DNA of 64,000 nucleotides from Armatimonadota bacterium. GTDB lineage: Bacteria; Armatimonadota; Fimbriimonadia; Fimbriimonadales; Fimbriimonadaceae. A program made the position numbers and the translations under genes. Position 1 is the stretch's first letter; every line of letters begins with the position of its first letter. The notes under the pieces are model-generated. The model was not told the origin of the DNA. It saw nothing but the letters and a program-made list of their open reading frames with translations, and did no database searches. This document shows positions 33,129-41,266 of the stretch, piece by piece. The stretch spans positions 62,001-126,000 of the forward strand of contig JADFMN010000008.1 in the NCBI GenBank assembly GCA_022563855.1, read 5' to 3'.

Positions 33129-35243
33129 ATGATCCACGCGCGCCCTCTGTTCACTGTCGCCGCAATCGCCCTTGCATCGTTCGCCCTGACCCAAGACCGG
33201 CTCGCCGGGATGATCGACATCTCGGACCGGACGGCCAAGAAGTCCGAGATCCAAAAGGCGATGAAGATCGTCCGCCCACAGGCGCGGTGGATCGATGGCG
33301 CCACCGTGGCGGTGCAGCTCGATGGCGATTGGTACTCGGTCGATGCACGAACCGGTGCGAAGACCAAGCTGGAGGAGGCCCCTGAGCGCACCCGTCCGCA
33401 GCGCAGCGACCACCCGAACAGCAAGCGCAGCCGCCCGGCGCGCGGCAGGCAGTACACCGAAGAGTTCAGCCCCGACGGCTCGATGCGAGCGTTCTACGAG
33501 GGCGGCAACCTCTACGTCGAGAAAGCCGACGGGACCAACCGCAAAGCCGTGACGACCGAGGGCGACCTCAGCAAGAGGATCAAGTTCGGCAGCGCGAGCT
33601 GGGTCTACGGCGAAGAACTCGGCCAGCGCGACGCGATGGGCTGGTCGCCCGACGGCAAGATGGTGTGGTACTACAGGTTCGACGACAGCATGGTGCAGGA
33701 CTACTACATCGCCATGGCTCAAACGAAGATCCAGACCACGCTCGACACCGAGGCGTACCCGAAGGCGGGCACCGCCAACCCGGAGTGCGAGCTCTACATC
33801 TACCACGTCGATGGCGGTGGGAGTCAGCTGATCGACGTTCGAGCTGGCGAGTTCAGCGAGGATGTCGGACACTACGTCTACGCTATCACGTGGTCTCCAG
33901 ACAGGACGGAGCTGCTGTTCCATCGCACAAACCGTTGGCAGAACGTCATGGAGTTCTGCGCCGCAAACCCCGAAACCGGCGCAGTGCGCGTGATCGTGCG
34001 CGAAGAGTGGCCGAACGGCTGGACCGACAACCGACCGCAGCGCCAGTACCTCGACCAGCACGCCGACATCGAGAAGGCAACGCAGTACCGGGGCAAGATG
34101 ATCTGGCGCAGCTCGCGCACGGGCTTCCGAAACTTCTATCTGGTGGACATGGACAGCGGCGAGACGACTGCGATCACCAACAACGAGCTGGACGCAACGA
34201 CGATCCTGCGCGTCGACCTCGTCAAGGGCGAGATGTTCTACATGGCCGCGGGGCCGTTCAACCCTTACAAGATGCAGCTGCACCGGGCACAGTTGGACGG
34301 CTCGCTCGATGAAATGCTGACAAACCCGAACTACCACCACTCGGTCAGCCTCTCGCCCAACGGAAGTTCGTTCGTAGACACGTGGGAGACGGTTGGCACG
34401 CCGCCTACCACGACTCTACGCATGGTCAGCGGAGGAGACGGCCACACGATTTCCAAGAGCGACATCCGCGGCGCTGTCGAGCTAGGCTTCCGACCGATGG
34501 AGCGCGTGATCTTCCTAGCGGCCGACGGTTTGACCCACTGCTACGGCACGCTCCAGTTCCCCGCCGACTTCGACCCTAGCAGAAAGTACCCAGTGATCGT
34601 GAACATCTACGCAGGCCCGGAGAGCAGCGGGCACAACGAGCGGTTCGCCTCGTTCGACCGCAAGACCGACTACGGCTTCATAGTCGCGCGGTTCGCCGTC
34701 CGGGGCAACAGCGGGCGGGGCAAGAAGTTCATGGACGCGGCGTACCAAAAGCTCGGAGTGACCGAGATCGACGACCACGCGGAGGCGGTGAAGGCGATCG
34801 GCGAGCTGCCTTATGTGGACGCATCTCGCATCGGCATTACCGGCACGTCGTACGGCGGGTATTCGTCGACCATGTGCCTGCTCCGCTACCCTGAACTGTT
34901 CCACGCGGCGGTCGCCTCGAGCTCCGTCACCAAGTGGGACCACTACGACACGATCTACACCGAGCGGTACATGCGAACGCCGCAAGCGAACCCGGAAGGA
35001 TATAAGGCGGGCTCCGCGATGACCTACGCCAAGGATCTCAAGGGCTGGCTCCTGCTGTTCTACGGCACGAGCGACAACAACGTCCACCAGGCGAACAGTT
35101 ACGAGCTGATCCAGGCGCTGCAACGCGCGGGCAAGTACTTCGAGGTGCAGGTCGGCCCCGACCGAGGGCACTCCGGCATCAACTTCAACCGCTCGATGGA
35201 GTTCTTCGTCGAGCGGCTGCTGATCACCGGGCCGCGCGGGTGA
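33129..35243 (+). CDS. S9 family prolyl oligopeptidase / dipeptidyl-peptidase IV-like, exported
   Basis: 704 residues from ATG 33129, which opens a signal-like segment (MIHARPLFTVAAIALASFAL). An N-terminal beta-propeller resembles DPP IV (YTEEFSPDGSMRAFYEGGNL, SASWVYGEEL, MGWSPDGKMVWYYRFDD, YAITWSPDRTELLFHR). The C-terminal alpha/beta-hydrolase has the nucleophile in ITGTSYGGYSS (Ser574), Asp649 in YGTSDNNVH and His681 in DRGHSGIN, a complete catalytic triad. The paired Glu of the DPP IV family is present in WVYGEEL. It cleaves dipeptides from peptide N-termini outside the cytoplasm. The stop overlaps the next gene (TGATG). Confidence 0.93.
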   Translation: MIHARPLFTVAAIALASFALTQDRLAGMIDISDRTAKKSEIQKAMKIVRPQARWIDGATVAVQLDGDWYSVDARTGAKTKLEEAPERTRPQRSDHPNSKRSRPARGRQYTEEFSPDGSMRAFYEGGNLYVEKADGTNRKAVTTEGDLSKRIKFGSASWVYGEELGQRDAMGWSPDGKMVWYYRFDDSMVQDYYIAMAQTKIQTTLDTEAYPKAGTANPECELYIYHVDGGGSQLIDVRAGEFSEDVGHYVYAITWSPDRTELLFHRTNRWQNVMEFCAANPETGAVRVIVREEWPNGWTDNRPQRQYLDQHADIEKATQYRGKMIWRSSRTGFRNFYLVDMDSGETTAITNNELDATTILRVDLVKGEMFYMAAGPFNPYKMQLHRAQLDGSLDEMLTNPNYHHSVSLSPNGSSFVDTWETVGTPPTTTLRMVSGGDGHTISKSDIRGAVELGFRPMERVIFLAADGLTHCYGTLQFPADFDPSRKYPVIVNIYAGPESSGHNERFASFDRKTDYGFIVARFAVRGNSGRGKKFMDAAYQKLGVTEIDDHAEAVKAIGELPYVDASRIGITGTSYGGYSSTMCLLRYPELFHAAVASSSVTKWDHYDTIYTERYMRTPQANPEGYKAGSAMTYAKDLKGWLLLFYGTSDNNVHQANSYELIQALQRAGKYFEVQVGPDRGHSGINFNRSMEFFVERLLITGPRG

Positions 35244-35605
35244 TGGAAGTCATCGACCTGGCCGAGAAGTTCGCCAAGTTCTCCGAACATTGGAGGCCGA
35301 AGCTGGTCGCGGAGCTGAACGGCCAGGAGGTCAAGCTCGCAAAGTTCCAGGGACCGTTCGTGTGGCACAAGCATGACGACGCTGACGAGATGTTCCTCGT
35401 CTGGCGCGGTTCGATGTCCGTTGAGTTTCGGGATCGGGTCGTTCCATTGAAGGAGGGCCAGATGATCGTCGTCCCGCGCGGCGTCGAGCACCGCCCCGTC
35501 GCCAATTCAGAAGTCGAGGTCCTGCTGTTCGAGCCTGCTGGAGTCAGGAACACAGGCGACGTGGAAGACGACGAAAAGACGGCGCCGAAGGTTGAGCGGA
35601 TTTGA
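35243..35605 (+). CDS. Small cupin-domain protein
   Basis: 120 residues. Cupin motif 1 is seen in FVWHKHDDADEMFLVWRG, which gives two His and the Glu as metal ligands. Motif 2 is seen in LKEGQMIVVPRGVEHRPVA with the third His. A single-domain cupin of this size is often a sugar or small-molecule isomerase, dioxygenase or binding protein; the substrate cannot be told. ATG at 35243 overlaps the peptidase stop by one base, so it is translationally coupled to it. Confidence 0.85.
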   Translation: MEVIDLAEKFAKFSEHWRPKLVAELNGQEVKLAKFQGPFVWHKHDDADEMFLVWRGSMSVEFRDRVVPLKEGQMIVVPRGVEHRPVANSEVEVLLFEPAGVRNTGDVEDDEKTAPKVERI

Positions 35606-35775
35606 GTCGCATGATCCTCCTTTGCAGCCGGACACGGACAAACCCTCCGGGCCTGACCGTGGCGGACTTGGTGGCCAAGATGGAGGGCGTTGCTCCGTCA
35701 ACGCCATTAAGGACCGAAGGGACGTCTTCCGCCGTCACCACTAAAGACTCATGCCTGCCCCGCACGGCCATCGGG

Positions 35776-35788
35776 ACAACCATGCCAC
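35776..35788. repeat. Dispersed 13-mer ACAACCATGCCAC
   Basis: An identical 13-mer occurs at 53028-53040, and its inverse at 52796-52808. All copies are intergenic and sit in repeat-rich spacers. The flanking bases 35606-35797 contain no supportable gene. Confidence 0.5.
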
Positions 35789-35797
35789 GCGTCGTCC

Positions 35798-35943
35798 GTC
35801 ATCCTGAGCGGATCGAAGGATTGGCAGAACAGGGTCAGTAATCCCCCACCGTCATCCTGAGCGGATCGAAGGATTGGCAGAACAGGGTCAGTAATCCCCC
35901 ACCGTCATCCTGAGCGGATCGAAGGAGCGCGGTGGGGGATTAC
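35798..35943. repeat. 53-bp tandem array with a terminal 14-bp inverted repeat
   Basis: The 23-mer GTCATCCTGAGCGGATCGAAGGA starts at 35798, 35851 and 35904, giving a strict 53-bp period. The linker is TTGGCAGAACAGGGTCAGTAATCCCCCACC (first 20 bases, then the rest). After the third copy CGGTGGGGGATTAC (35930-35943) is the perfect inverse of GTAATCCCCCACCG (35891-35904), a 14-bp stem with a 25-base loop. It lies downstream (3') of the minus-strand GIY-YIG gene. Confidence 0.9.
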
Positions 35944-36023
35944 GTATTCTTCCACGAGTTCGCTGGCAAGCCACCGTCCCAAACCCGCCGTCTTTGCCTT
36001 CGTCAAGCCCAGGACAGGCTCGC

Positions 36024-36350
36024 TCAAGATGACGAACTTGGTTTGTCCTCGTCCTCGCGTTCTCGCTCGTTGTAAGGCAGCGCCAGCCCCGGCAAGTCCT
36101 CAATCCGCCCTTCGATCAGGGCGATTTTCTTCTCTCGCCGCCAACCCTTTACTCTCTTCTCGAAACTGATCGCCTGGTCCATATCTGGGAAGTTGGAGCT
36201 CCAGACTAGCTGGCACGGTCCGTTCCTCTTCGTGAACCCTTCAATTACTCCGTGCTCGTGTTCTGACAGCCTGTATTCGAGATCGGAGGTGACTCCGATG
36301 TAGAACTTGCCCGTTCGGCACTCTAGGATGTAGACGGCAGGGTACTTCAC
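36024..36350 (-). CDS. GIY-YIG nuclease domain protein
   Basis: 108 residues, a stand-alone GIY-YIG domain like the UPF0213/YhbQ group. The motif pair appears as YPAVYILECRTGKFYIGVTS. The catalytic Arg lies in YRLSEHEHG, and the metal-binding Glu in AISFEKRVKGWRREKK with the usual basic helix. The C-terminal tail is acidic (NEREREDEDKPSSSS). Such small enzymes cut DNA; cellular roles are poorly defined. It is flanked on both sides by inverted, tandemly amplified copies of a 23-bp sequence, which suggests it may move with or act on these repeats. It lies in the gap between the convergent cupin and cinA genes. Confidence 0.88.
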   Translation of the reverse strand: MKYPAVYILECRTGKFYIGVTSDLEYRLSEHEHGVIEGFTKRNGPCQLVWSSNFPDMDQAISFEKRVKGWRREKKIALIEGRIEDLPGLALPYNEREREDEDKPSSSS

Positions 36351-36394
36351 CTTGGTGGGAACTCTACCTCTGTGCGACCGCCCCAGACCCGCGC

Positions 36395-36564
36395 TCCTTC
36401 GATCCGCTCAGGATGACGGGTCTGGGGCTGGCTCCGTGCTCAGTCGATCCGCTCAGGATGACGGGCCTGGGGCTGGCTCCGTGCTCAGTCGATCCGCTCA
36501 GGATGACGGGCCTGGGGCTGGCTCCGTGCTCAGTCGATCCGCTCAGGATGACGGGCCTGGGGCT
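36395..36564. repeat. 45-bp tandem array, four copies
   Basis: TCGATCCGCTCAGGATGACG starts at 36399, 36444, 36489 and 36534, a strict 45-bp period, with linker GGCCTGGGGCTGGCTCCGTG then CTCAG. It is inverse in orientation to the array at 35798-35926. Because 45 is divisible by 3 an open frame runs through it (repeating SAQDDGPGAGSVLSR), but this is not treated as a gene. Confidence 0.9.
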
Positions 36565-36662
36565 AACTCGGTGAAACTTCGGAGACGCGCACCAGAATGG
36601 CTGCCTCGGGACTCCCCATGGAGGGCGAACGGCGCGATAGCCCGTGAGCCGCCGAAGCGGGG
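36565..36662. repeat. Spacer with dispersed repeat between the 45-bp array and cinA
   Basis: 36620-36649 (GGAGGGCGAACGGCGCGATA, then GCCCGTGAGC) matches 32946-32974. No gene seen. Confidence 0.55.
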
Positions 36663-37901
36663 TCAGTTTTCAGTCGCTGCGACTCTCTTTCGCAATGCAA
36701 CCAAGGCCTGCTGGATCGTGCGGGCTCGGATCGCATCGCGTTGACCCGGGAAGACGTTCTTTTCGACGGTTGTTCCGCCCGCCTCAGCGACTCCGATGTA
36801 CACGAGGCCCACCGGCTTCTCTTCGCTCCCACCGCCCGGACCTGCGATGCCTGTGATGCTCACGCCCCAGTCCGCGCCGGTCCGCTCGCGCACGCCCTCG
36901 GCCATTTCGCAAGCGGCCTGCGAACTCACAGCTCCGTGGGTCTCAAGGGTCTCAGCAGACACACCGAGCATCTCGCTCTTCGTCTCGTTCGAGTAGCTGA
37001 TGACGCCGCCGAGGAACGCGGCAGACGAACCCGCGACCGAGGTGATCTGTGCGCCGAGACCGCCGCCGGTGCAGCTCTCTGCGACAGCCAAAGTCTCCCC
37101 CCTCTCTCGGAGCATCGCGAGTACGACCTCCTGCAAGGGGCGCTCATCGACAGAGAAAACTGCGTCGCCCAAGCGATTGCGGATCTCTTCTTCGACCGGA
37201 GCGATCATCGCCTCCGCCTCTTCGACCGTAGCTGCGCGCGCAGACACACGAAGGTGAACCTCGCCGACCTTCGCATACGGCGCAACCGTCGGGTTATCCA
37301 TCTTCATCAGCTCAAAGATCTTGCTCTCGATCATGCTCTCGCCCATACCCGCGACGCGCAGCACGCGGGAGTGGATCACGCCCTCGCTGACGCTCCGCAA
37401 GAACTCCGAGACGGGCCCTTCGAGCATCGGCATGAACTCCGCACGCGGCCCCGGCATTGCGATCAAGGTCTTCCCGTCCACCCGGCAAAGGAGCCCAGGC
37501 GCGGTGCCGTTCGGGTTGTCAAGAACTGTCGCAGAAGAGGGCCGGTACGCCTGGTTCCTCATGCTCGGCACAAACTGCACGCCACGAGCGCTGAGCCTCT
37601 CGCGAATCCCCTGCTCGATCGAATCGTCGTAAACCAGCTTGTCCCCCAGCGCCTCGACGATCCCATCGCGGGTGAGGTCATCCTGAGTTGGACCGAGCCC
37701 GCCGATGGTGAACACGATGTCAGATCGCGACAGCGCGAGCCGCAACGCATCAGCCAGGCGCCCAAGGTTGTCGCCCACCGTCTGCCGGTGAGTATGAAAA
37801 ACGCCGAACTTCGCAAGCACCTTGCCAAGTTCGGCGCTGTTCGTATCGACGATCTGCCCGAGGAGGATCTCAGTCCCGACCACGACGATCTCGGCGTTCA
37901 T
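36663..37901 (-). CDS. cinA: CinA family protein (nicotinamide-nucleotide amidase with MoCF domain)
   Basis: 412 residues, full length for two-domain CinA. The N-terminal MoCF-like domain has EIVVVGTEILLGQIVDTNS, FTIGGLGPTQDDLTRDGIVE and TAPGLLCRV. The C-terminal amidase has LAVAESCTGGGLGAQITSVA, GGVISYSNETKSEMLGV, VSSQAACEMAEG and ITGIAGPGGGSEEKPVGLVY. In known homologues the C-terminal domain deamidates NMN in pyridine-nucleotide recycling, and the N-terminal domain hydrolyses ADP-ribose. It starts at the ATG at 37901. No recA follows, so it is away from the classic competence context. Confidence 0.95.
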   Translation of the reverse strand: MNAEIVVVGTEILLGQIVDTNSAELGKVLAKFGVFHTHRQTVGDNLGRLADALRLALSRSDIVFTIGGLGPTQDDLTRDGIVEALGDKLVYDDSIEQGIRERLSARGVQFVPSMRNQAYRPSSATVLDNPNGTAPGLLCRVDGKTLIAMPGPRAEFMPMLEGPVSEFLRSVSEGVIHSRVLRVAGMGESMIESKIFELMKMDNPTVAPYAKVGEVHLRVSARAATVEEAEAMIAPVEEEIRNRLGDAVFSVDERPLQEVVLAMLRERGETLAVAESCTGGGLGAQITSVAGSSAAFLGGVISYSNETKSEMLGVSAETLETHGAVSSQAACEMAEGVRERTGADWGVSITGIAGPGGGSEEKPVGLVYIGVAEAGGTTVEKNVFPGQRDAIRARTIQQALVALRKRVAATEN

Positions 37902-37942
37902 GCCGAGATTGTGACCCAGAGGCCTGCGCTGCTGTCGATCGT

Positions 37943-38590
37943 CTACCTATGCGGCGTGTAATGCGGAGGCTCGTACTGCGCCAGGGAGCCGTCCGGCATC
38001 ATCATGTAAACGGGCTTGTGGGAATGGCAATCACCGCAGCCGCACGCCAGTGGAGGCGTGTAGCGGTGCGGGGCGTAGTAGCGCGGGTTGTAGCGAGGCT
38101 GATACGCCCCTCTTCGAACGCGGATGATGGTGAACGGGCTGGTCCACGACTGGTAGCTGAACCCAAAGCTGTAGCCCGATCTTCGCGGTTGCTGAATCAC
38201 AAAGTTGATGTCGAAAAAGCCAGCCGTCGACTGGTACACCGACTCGACCCACACGCCGAAACCGCCAGATCGCTGAGTGCCCATGTGGATCGCGACGAGG
38301 TACTCGTTCCTCCAGTCAAAACCGCCCGGCACATGGGTGCGTCGCGCCGGATGGATCCCGTTCGCCTGGCGCCAGTAGTACTCCCACTCGCGCTGAGAAC
38401 CGATAAAGCGCGTCATCTGCTGAGTTATCCTGCAGTTCTGGCCTGTGTAAACCGTCTGCCACGGAATCCGCTGCTGCTGCACGCCGAAACTGATGTTGAC
38501 GTCGCCGTTGACGTTGCCGCTGATGTTGACGTACTGAGCTGAACCGACTGCCGCGACGCCCAGCGCTGCTAGAGTGAAATACCACCGCAT
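37943..38590 (-). CDS. Secreted protein with PrcB C-terminal domain
   Basis: 215 residues. Signal peptide MRWYFTLAALGVAAVGSAQ, then YVNISGNVNGDVNISFG. The central part follows the PrcB_C pattern: FDWRNEYLVAIHMGTQRSGG, FGVWVESVYQS, FDINFVIQQPR and SPFTIIRVRRG. PrcB-type domains stabilise proteases or act as small extracellular modules. The C-terminal 45 residues are rich in Tyr, Pro and His with a Cys-rich knot (LACGCGDCHSHK) that could bind a metal. Downstream of it on the same strand lies cinA; upstream is tRNA-Leu. Confidence 0.75.
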   Translation of the reverse strand: MRWYFTLAALGVAAVGSAQYVNISGNVNGDVNISFGVQQQRIPWQTVYTGQNCRITQQMTRFIGSQREWEYYWRQANGIHPARRTHVPGGFDWRNEYLVAIHMGTQRSGGFGVWVESVYQSTAGFFDINFVIQQPRRSGYSFGFSYQSWTSPFTIIRVRRGAYQPRYNPRYYAPHRYTPPLACGCGDCHSHKPVYMMMPDGSLAQYEPPHYTPHR

Positions 38591-38664
38591 GATGTTGATG
38601 CTCCTACCTGGTTCGACGCCTTGCGCCAGTTGGGATTACTGGAATCTCTCGCTTTTCTTTGGAC

Positions 38665-38750
38665 TGGTGCCGGGGGAGGGATTCGAACCCTCACGAGTTT
38701 AACCTCAATGGTGTTTGAGACCACCGCGTCTACCATTCCGCCACCCCGGC
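38665..38750 (-). tRNA. tRNA-Leu (anticodon CAA)
   Basis: 86 nt with a long variable arm. The acceptor GCCGGGG pairs with CCCCGGC. The anticodon stem GTGGT/ACCAT encloses loop CTCAAAC (anticodon CAA), and the T arm is GAGGG-TTCGAAT-CCCTC. Discriminator A is followed by an encoded CCA. Confidence 0.96.
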
Positions 38751-38762
38751 AACCCCCACCAG

Positions 38763-38790
38763 ACTTTACCAGGTGACCCGGCGGTGCTAA
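38763..38790 (-). promoter_or_regulatory. Possible promoter of tRNA-Leu
   Basis: On the minus strand TTAGCA (38785-38790) and TAAAGT (38763-38768) are separated by 16 bp, with the -10 about 12 bp before the tRNA. The match is moderate. Confidence 0.35.
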
Positions 38791-39725
38791 TGAACCCGCT
38801 CGACCGTCGCGCGCTTCAGGAGATCGTCCACGATCGGCTTCCTGGCGATCTCGACTCCGGAGGTCATCGCGGTCGCCGCCCCTGCTGCCAGGCCGGTTCG
38901 CAGCGCGTCTGGCAGGTCCAGTCCCTGTTCCAGCGCGTGCAAGAAACCTGCGACCAACGAGTCGCCGCTCCCGATCGAGCTGACCGCCTCGACTTCGATC
39001 TTCTTGCCGATGAACGTCCCTGAACCGGCGGCCATGACCGCGCCGTCGGCGCCCAAGGAGACGATGCAAATCCCGTCGTCCTCCAAGTACTGCATCAACT
39101 GCTCCGCAGCAAAGATCGCGTCGTCGATGCTCTCGACCTTTCGGTTGAGCAGACGACCGGCCTCCTTCGCGTTGGGCTTGATCAGGTGCGGCTTCGCCTC
39201 CAGGCCTCTGCGCATCACCTCTCCGTCTGCGTCGAGCGCCAACTTTGCTCCCGCGCTCTTGGCGATGATGCCGATCAGCTTGTGGGCGTCGACCGGCAAG
39301 CCCTGCGGAAGCGAACCGCCCAGCGTTACCCAGGCAGCCTTCTCGCACTGCCTCCTAATCGTGGTCAGAAGCTCCTCCCACTGTTCGGGCTCGATCGCCG
39401 GGCCCATCGCGTTGAACGTAGTCGGCGGACTGTCGCTGCCGTCCTCGATGTTGTAGTTGGTGCGAGTGTCTTTGCGTATGTGCACGAAGTCTCGCTCGAC
39501 GCCCTGCTCATCGAGCACCTGAAGAACCGTGGCGCCTGGCGCCCCACCGATAAACCCCGTCGTCACAGCGTGGGTCCCCAACTCGGCCAGCACCCGGGCG
39601 AGGTTCGTCCCCTTCCCGCCGGCGTCGGTCTCCAGCCGCAGCACCCTGTTCGTGTCAAACGGCTTCAGACCGTCCACGTGCAGCGTTTGGTCTACGCACG
39701 GATTGAGCGTTACGGTGAGAATCAC
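38787..39725 (-). CDS. PfkB-family hexose-phosphate kinase (1-phosphofructokinase / tagatose-6-P kinase type)
   Basis: 312 residues, normal length for the FruK/LacC group. It starts ILTVTLNPCVDQTLHVD, has the PfkB signature GGKGTNLARVLAELG, a central WVTLGGSLPQGLP, HLIKPNAKEAGRLL, and the second signature SIGSGDSLVAGFLHAL with the catalytic Asp. It phosphorylates a sugar phosphate to a bisphosphate using ATP; fructose-1-P, tagatose-6-P and fructose-6-P are all possible. It begins at GTG 39725, which overlaps the pfkA stop by 4 bases (GTGA), so the two kinases are translationally coupled. Confidence 0.9.
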   Translation of the reverse strand: MILTVTLNPCVDQTLHVDGLKPFDTNRVLRLETDAGGKGTNLARVLAELGTHAVTTGFIGGAPGATVLQVLDEQGVERDFVHIRKDTRTNYNIEDGSDSPPTTFNAMGPAIEPEQWEELLTTIRRQCEKAAWVTLGGSLPQGLPVDAHKLIGIIAKSAGAKLALDADGEVMRRGLEAKPHLIKPNAKEAGRLLNRKVESIDDAIFAAEQLMQYLEDDGICIVSLGADGAVMAAGSGTFIGKKIEVEAVSSIGSGDSLVAGFLHALEQGLDLPDALRTGLAAGAATAMTSGVEIARKPIVDDLLKRATVERVH

Positions 39726-40702
39726 TGCGCCATGACCTCTACTAGCTTCAGCTTATCAGTGTCGATCGTCTTTTTCATGGCAGCGACGTAGCCCAGCGGG
39801 TGCGAGACCAGGTTTTTCCCATCGACGCCGACCATCTCTCCCGTAACGCCCGCCAACAGCTTCTCGACTGCAAAAGAGCCTAGCCGCAAGGCTAGCACGC
39901 GGTCGAACGCCGTCGGGCGCCCGCCGCGCTGCACGTGTCCGAGCACACTGTATCGGGCCTCGAACCCCGTCCGACGCTGAAAGAACGCCTGGACGTCGGC
40001 TGCCTTGGCGGCCCCTTCAGCGACCACCACGATCGAACTGCGCTTGCCCTTCTTCCGCATCGCCATCAGGTTTTCGGATATGTCAACAAGCGAGTATCTC
40101 ACTTCTGGGATCAAGCACGCCTCCGCGCCGCTGGCCAGCGCGACCTCGATGGCGATGAAGCCGTTCGCTCGCCCCATCACCTCGATCACGAACACGCGCT
40201 CGTGCGAGTAAGCGGTGTCGCGGATCTTGTCGATCGCCTCGAGCGCGGTGTTGACGGCGGTGTCAAAGCCGACTGAAAAATCGGTGCCTGCGATGTCGTT
40301 GTCGATCGAAGCCGGGACGCCTATCGTCGGGAAATCGAACTCGTCGAAAATATGGCCGGCGCCCACCATAGAGCCGTCGCCGCCGATGATCACGATCCCC
40401 TGCGCGCCGCTTTCCCGAAGAGCGCCCATTGCTTTCGAGCGTCCCTCGGGCTCTCGAAACTCCATGGACCGGGCAGTTCGCAGGATCGTCCCGCCTTGGC
40501 TGATGATGCCCCCGACCGATTTCGAATTCAGCTCAACGGATTCGCTGCCGATCAGACCCCGGTATCCGCTCAGGAATCCGACGACCTCGACTCCTCGGCT
40601 GATGGCCGTTCGGACGACGGCTCGAACAGCAGCGTTCATACCGGGCGCGTCGCCACCGCTCGTGATCACAGCGATGCGCTCGAGTTGGGGTTGTTGGTCC
40701 AT
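39722..40702 (-). CDS. pfkA: 6-phosphofructokinase (PfkA family)
   Basis: Phosphorylates fructose-6-phosphate in glycolysis. About 326 residues. The nucleotide-binding start ERIAVITSGGDAPGMNAAVR is followed by GYRGLIG, VIIGGDGSMVGA (the GGDGS loop of ATP-type enzymes) and VPASIDNDIAGTD with the catalytic Asp (usually GTIDND). EVMGRANGFIA and HVQRGGRPTAFDR come later. ATG 40702 gives the usual short N-terminus but has no clear ribosome-binding site. A GTG at 40735 with GGAG 4 bp upstream would add 11 residues and is a real alternative. It is first in a two-kinase operon. Confidence 0.93.
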   Translation of the reverse strand: MDQQPQLERIAVITSGGDAPGMNAAVRAVVRTAISRGVEVVGFLSGYRGLIGSESVELNSKSVGGIISQGGTILRTARSMEFREPEGRSKAMGALRESGAQGIVIIGGDGSMVGAGHIFDEFDFPTIGVPASIDNDIAGTDFSVGFDTAVNTALEAIDKIRDTAYSHERVFVIEVMGRANGFIAIEVALASGAEACLIPEVRYSLVDISENLMAMRKKGKRSSIVVVAEGAAKAADVQAFFQRRTGFEARYSVLGHVQRGGRPTAFDRVLALRLGSFAVEKLLAGVTGEMVGVDGKNLVSHPLGYVAAMKKTIDTDKLKLVEVMAQ

Positions 40703-40799
40703 AGCAGGATCAGGGCCGGTCATGAGAAAGCGCACAGCGCTCCGCAGACCATTCTAACCTCGCCTGAATCATACCGACCGAAAGCGACAAACCGCCCGG

Positions 40800-41132
40800 T
40801 TAGTTCACTACGCGATTGGTGGCGTACTCCGCACTCTTCTGAACCCAATCGACGAACGTTTCGTAGTTGTCGAGGATGTTCTGCGGCATGCGAACGTACT
40901 CTTTCATCGGCTCTGAATCGGGGCTGGCCCGCAGTAGCTCGGCACCATCGAATCCCAATGCGGTCTCGCGATCGGTTGGGGACAGCTTCAGGCCGATGTC
41001 ATCACCGACTAGATAGGCGAACATCCGCTCTCCCGAGTAGATCGCCATGCCGTCAAACATACGTCGAGCGCGCACGTCCATGCCCTCGGCGGCTTTCATC
41101 ATCTGCTCATAGCGTATTGGTCGATAAACCAT
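40800..41132 (-). CDS. TfoX N-terminal-domain protein
   Basis: 110 residues from ATG 41132, set by GAGGG five bases upstream. The TfoX_N pattern is visible: VRARRMFDGMAIYSGERMFA (normally MFGGxGxYxxGxMFA), LVGDDIGLKLSPTDRE and a C-terminal MKEYVRMPQNILDN, then VDWVQKSAEYA (family: YxxvP, then l..W...s...a). TfoX in proteobacteria regulates competence, but stand-alone N-domain proteins are common in other phyla and their function is unknown. Single gene, divergent from polA. Confidence 0.85.
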   Translation of the reverse strand: MVYRPIRYEQMMKAAEGMDVRARRMFDGMAIYSGERMFAYLVGDDIGLKLSPTDRETALGFDGAELLRASPDSEPMKEYVRMPQNILDNYETFVDWVQKSAEYATNRVVN

Positions 41133-41266
41133 AATTACCCTCATAAAGTTGGGCCTGACCGTCAGCAGACCCCGCCAAATAAGTACAAAATACCGTCCTA
41201 TGATACCCGAACCTAGGGGTGGCCGCACGGGTGGCTCGGCGTCCCGCCGAAAGGTAAGGTGAACCG

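Larger units (their letters stand above)
35798..36564. mobile_element. Candidate GIY-YIG-associated REP-type element
   Basis: The nuclease gene at 36024-36350 is bracketed by inverted copies of one 23-mer: plus orientation at 35798, 35851 and 35904, minus orientation at 36395-36417 (exact reverse complement). Its core recurs at 36446, 36491 and 36536. The whole unit sits in the gap between two convergent genes (cupin and cinA), a benign insertion site. Bracketing of a nuclease or transposase gene by inverted REPs is known for RAYT elements; extension to GIY-YIG is inference here. Confidence 0.4.

Noticed and set aside
35602-35841. 79-codon open frame after the cupin gene
   Set aside because: It ends inside the repeat array, has no recognisable domain, and its codon pattern is unlike the neighbours.
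35798-36564. The 53-bp and 45-bp arrays as CRISPR arrays
   Set aside because: The whole unit including the linker is repeated, so there are no unique spacers; no cas genes are present.
36352-36744. Open reading frame of 130 codons through the 45-bp array
   Set aside because: It exists because 45 is a multiple of 3; the product is a repeat of SAQDDGPGAGSVLSR and it runs into the cinA gene on the other strand.
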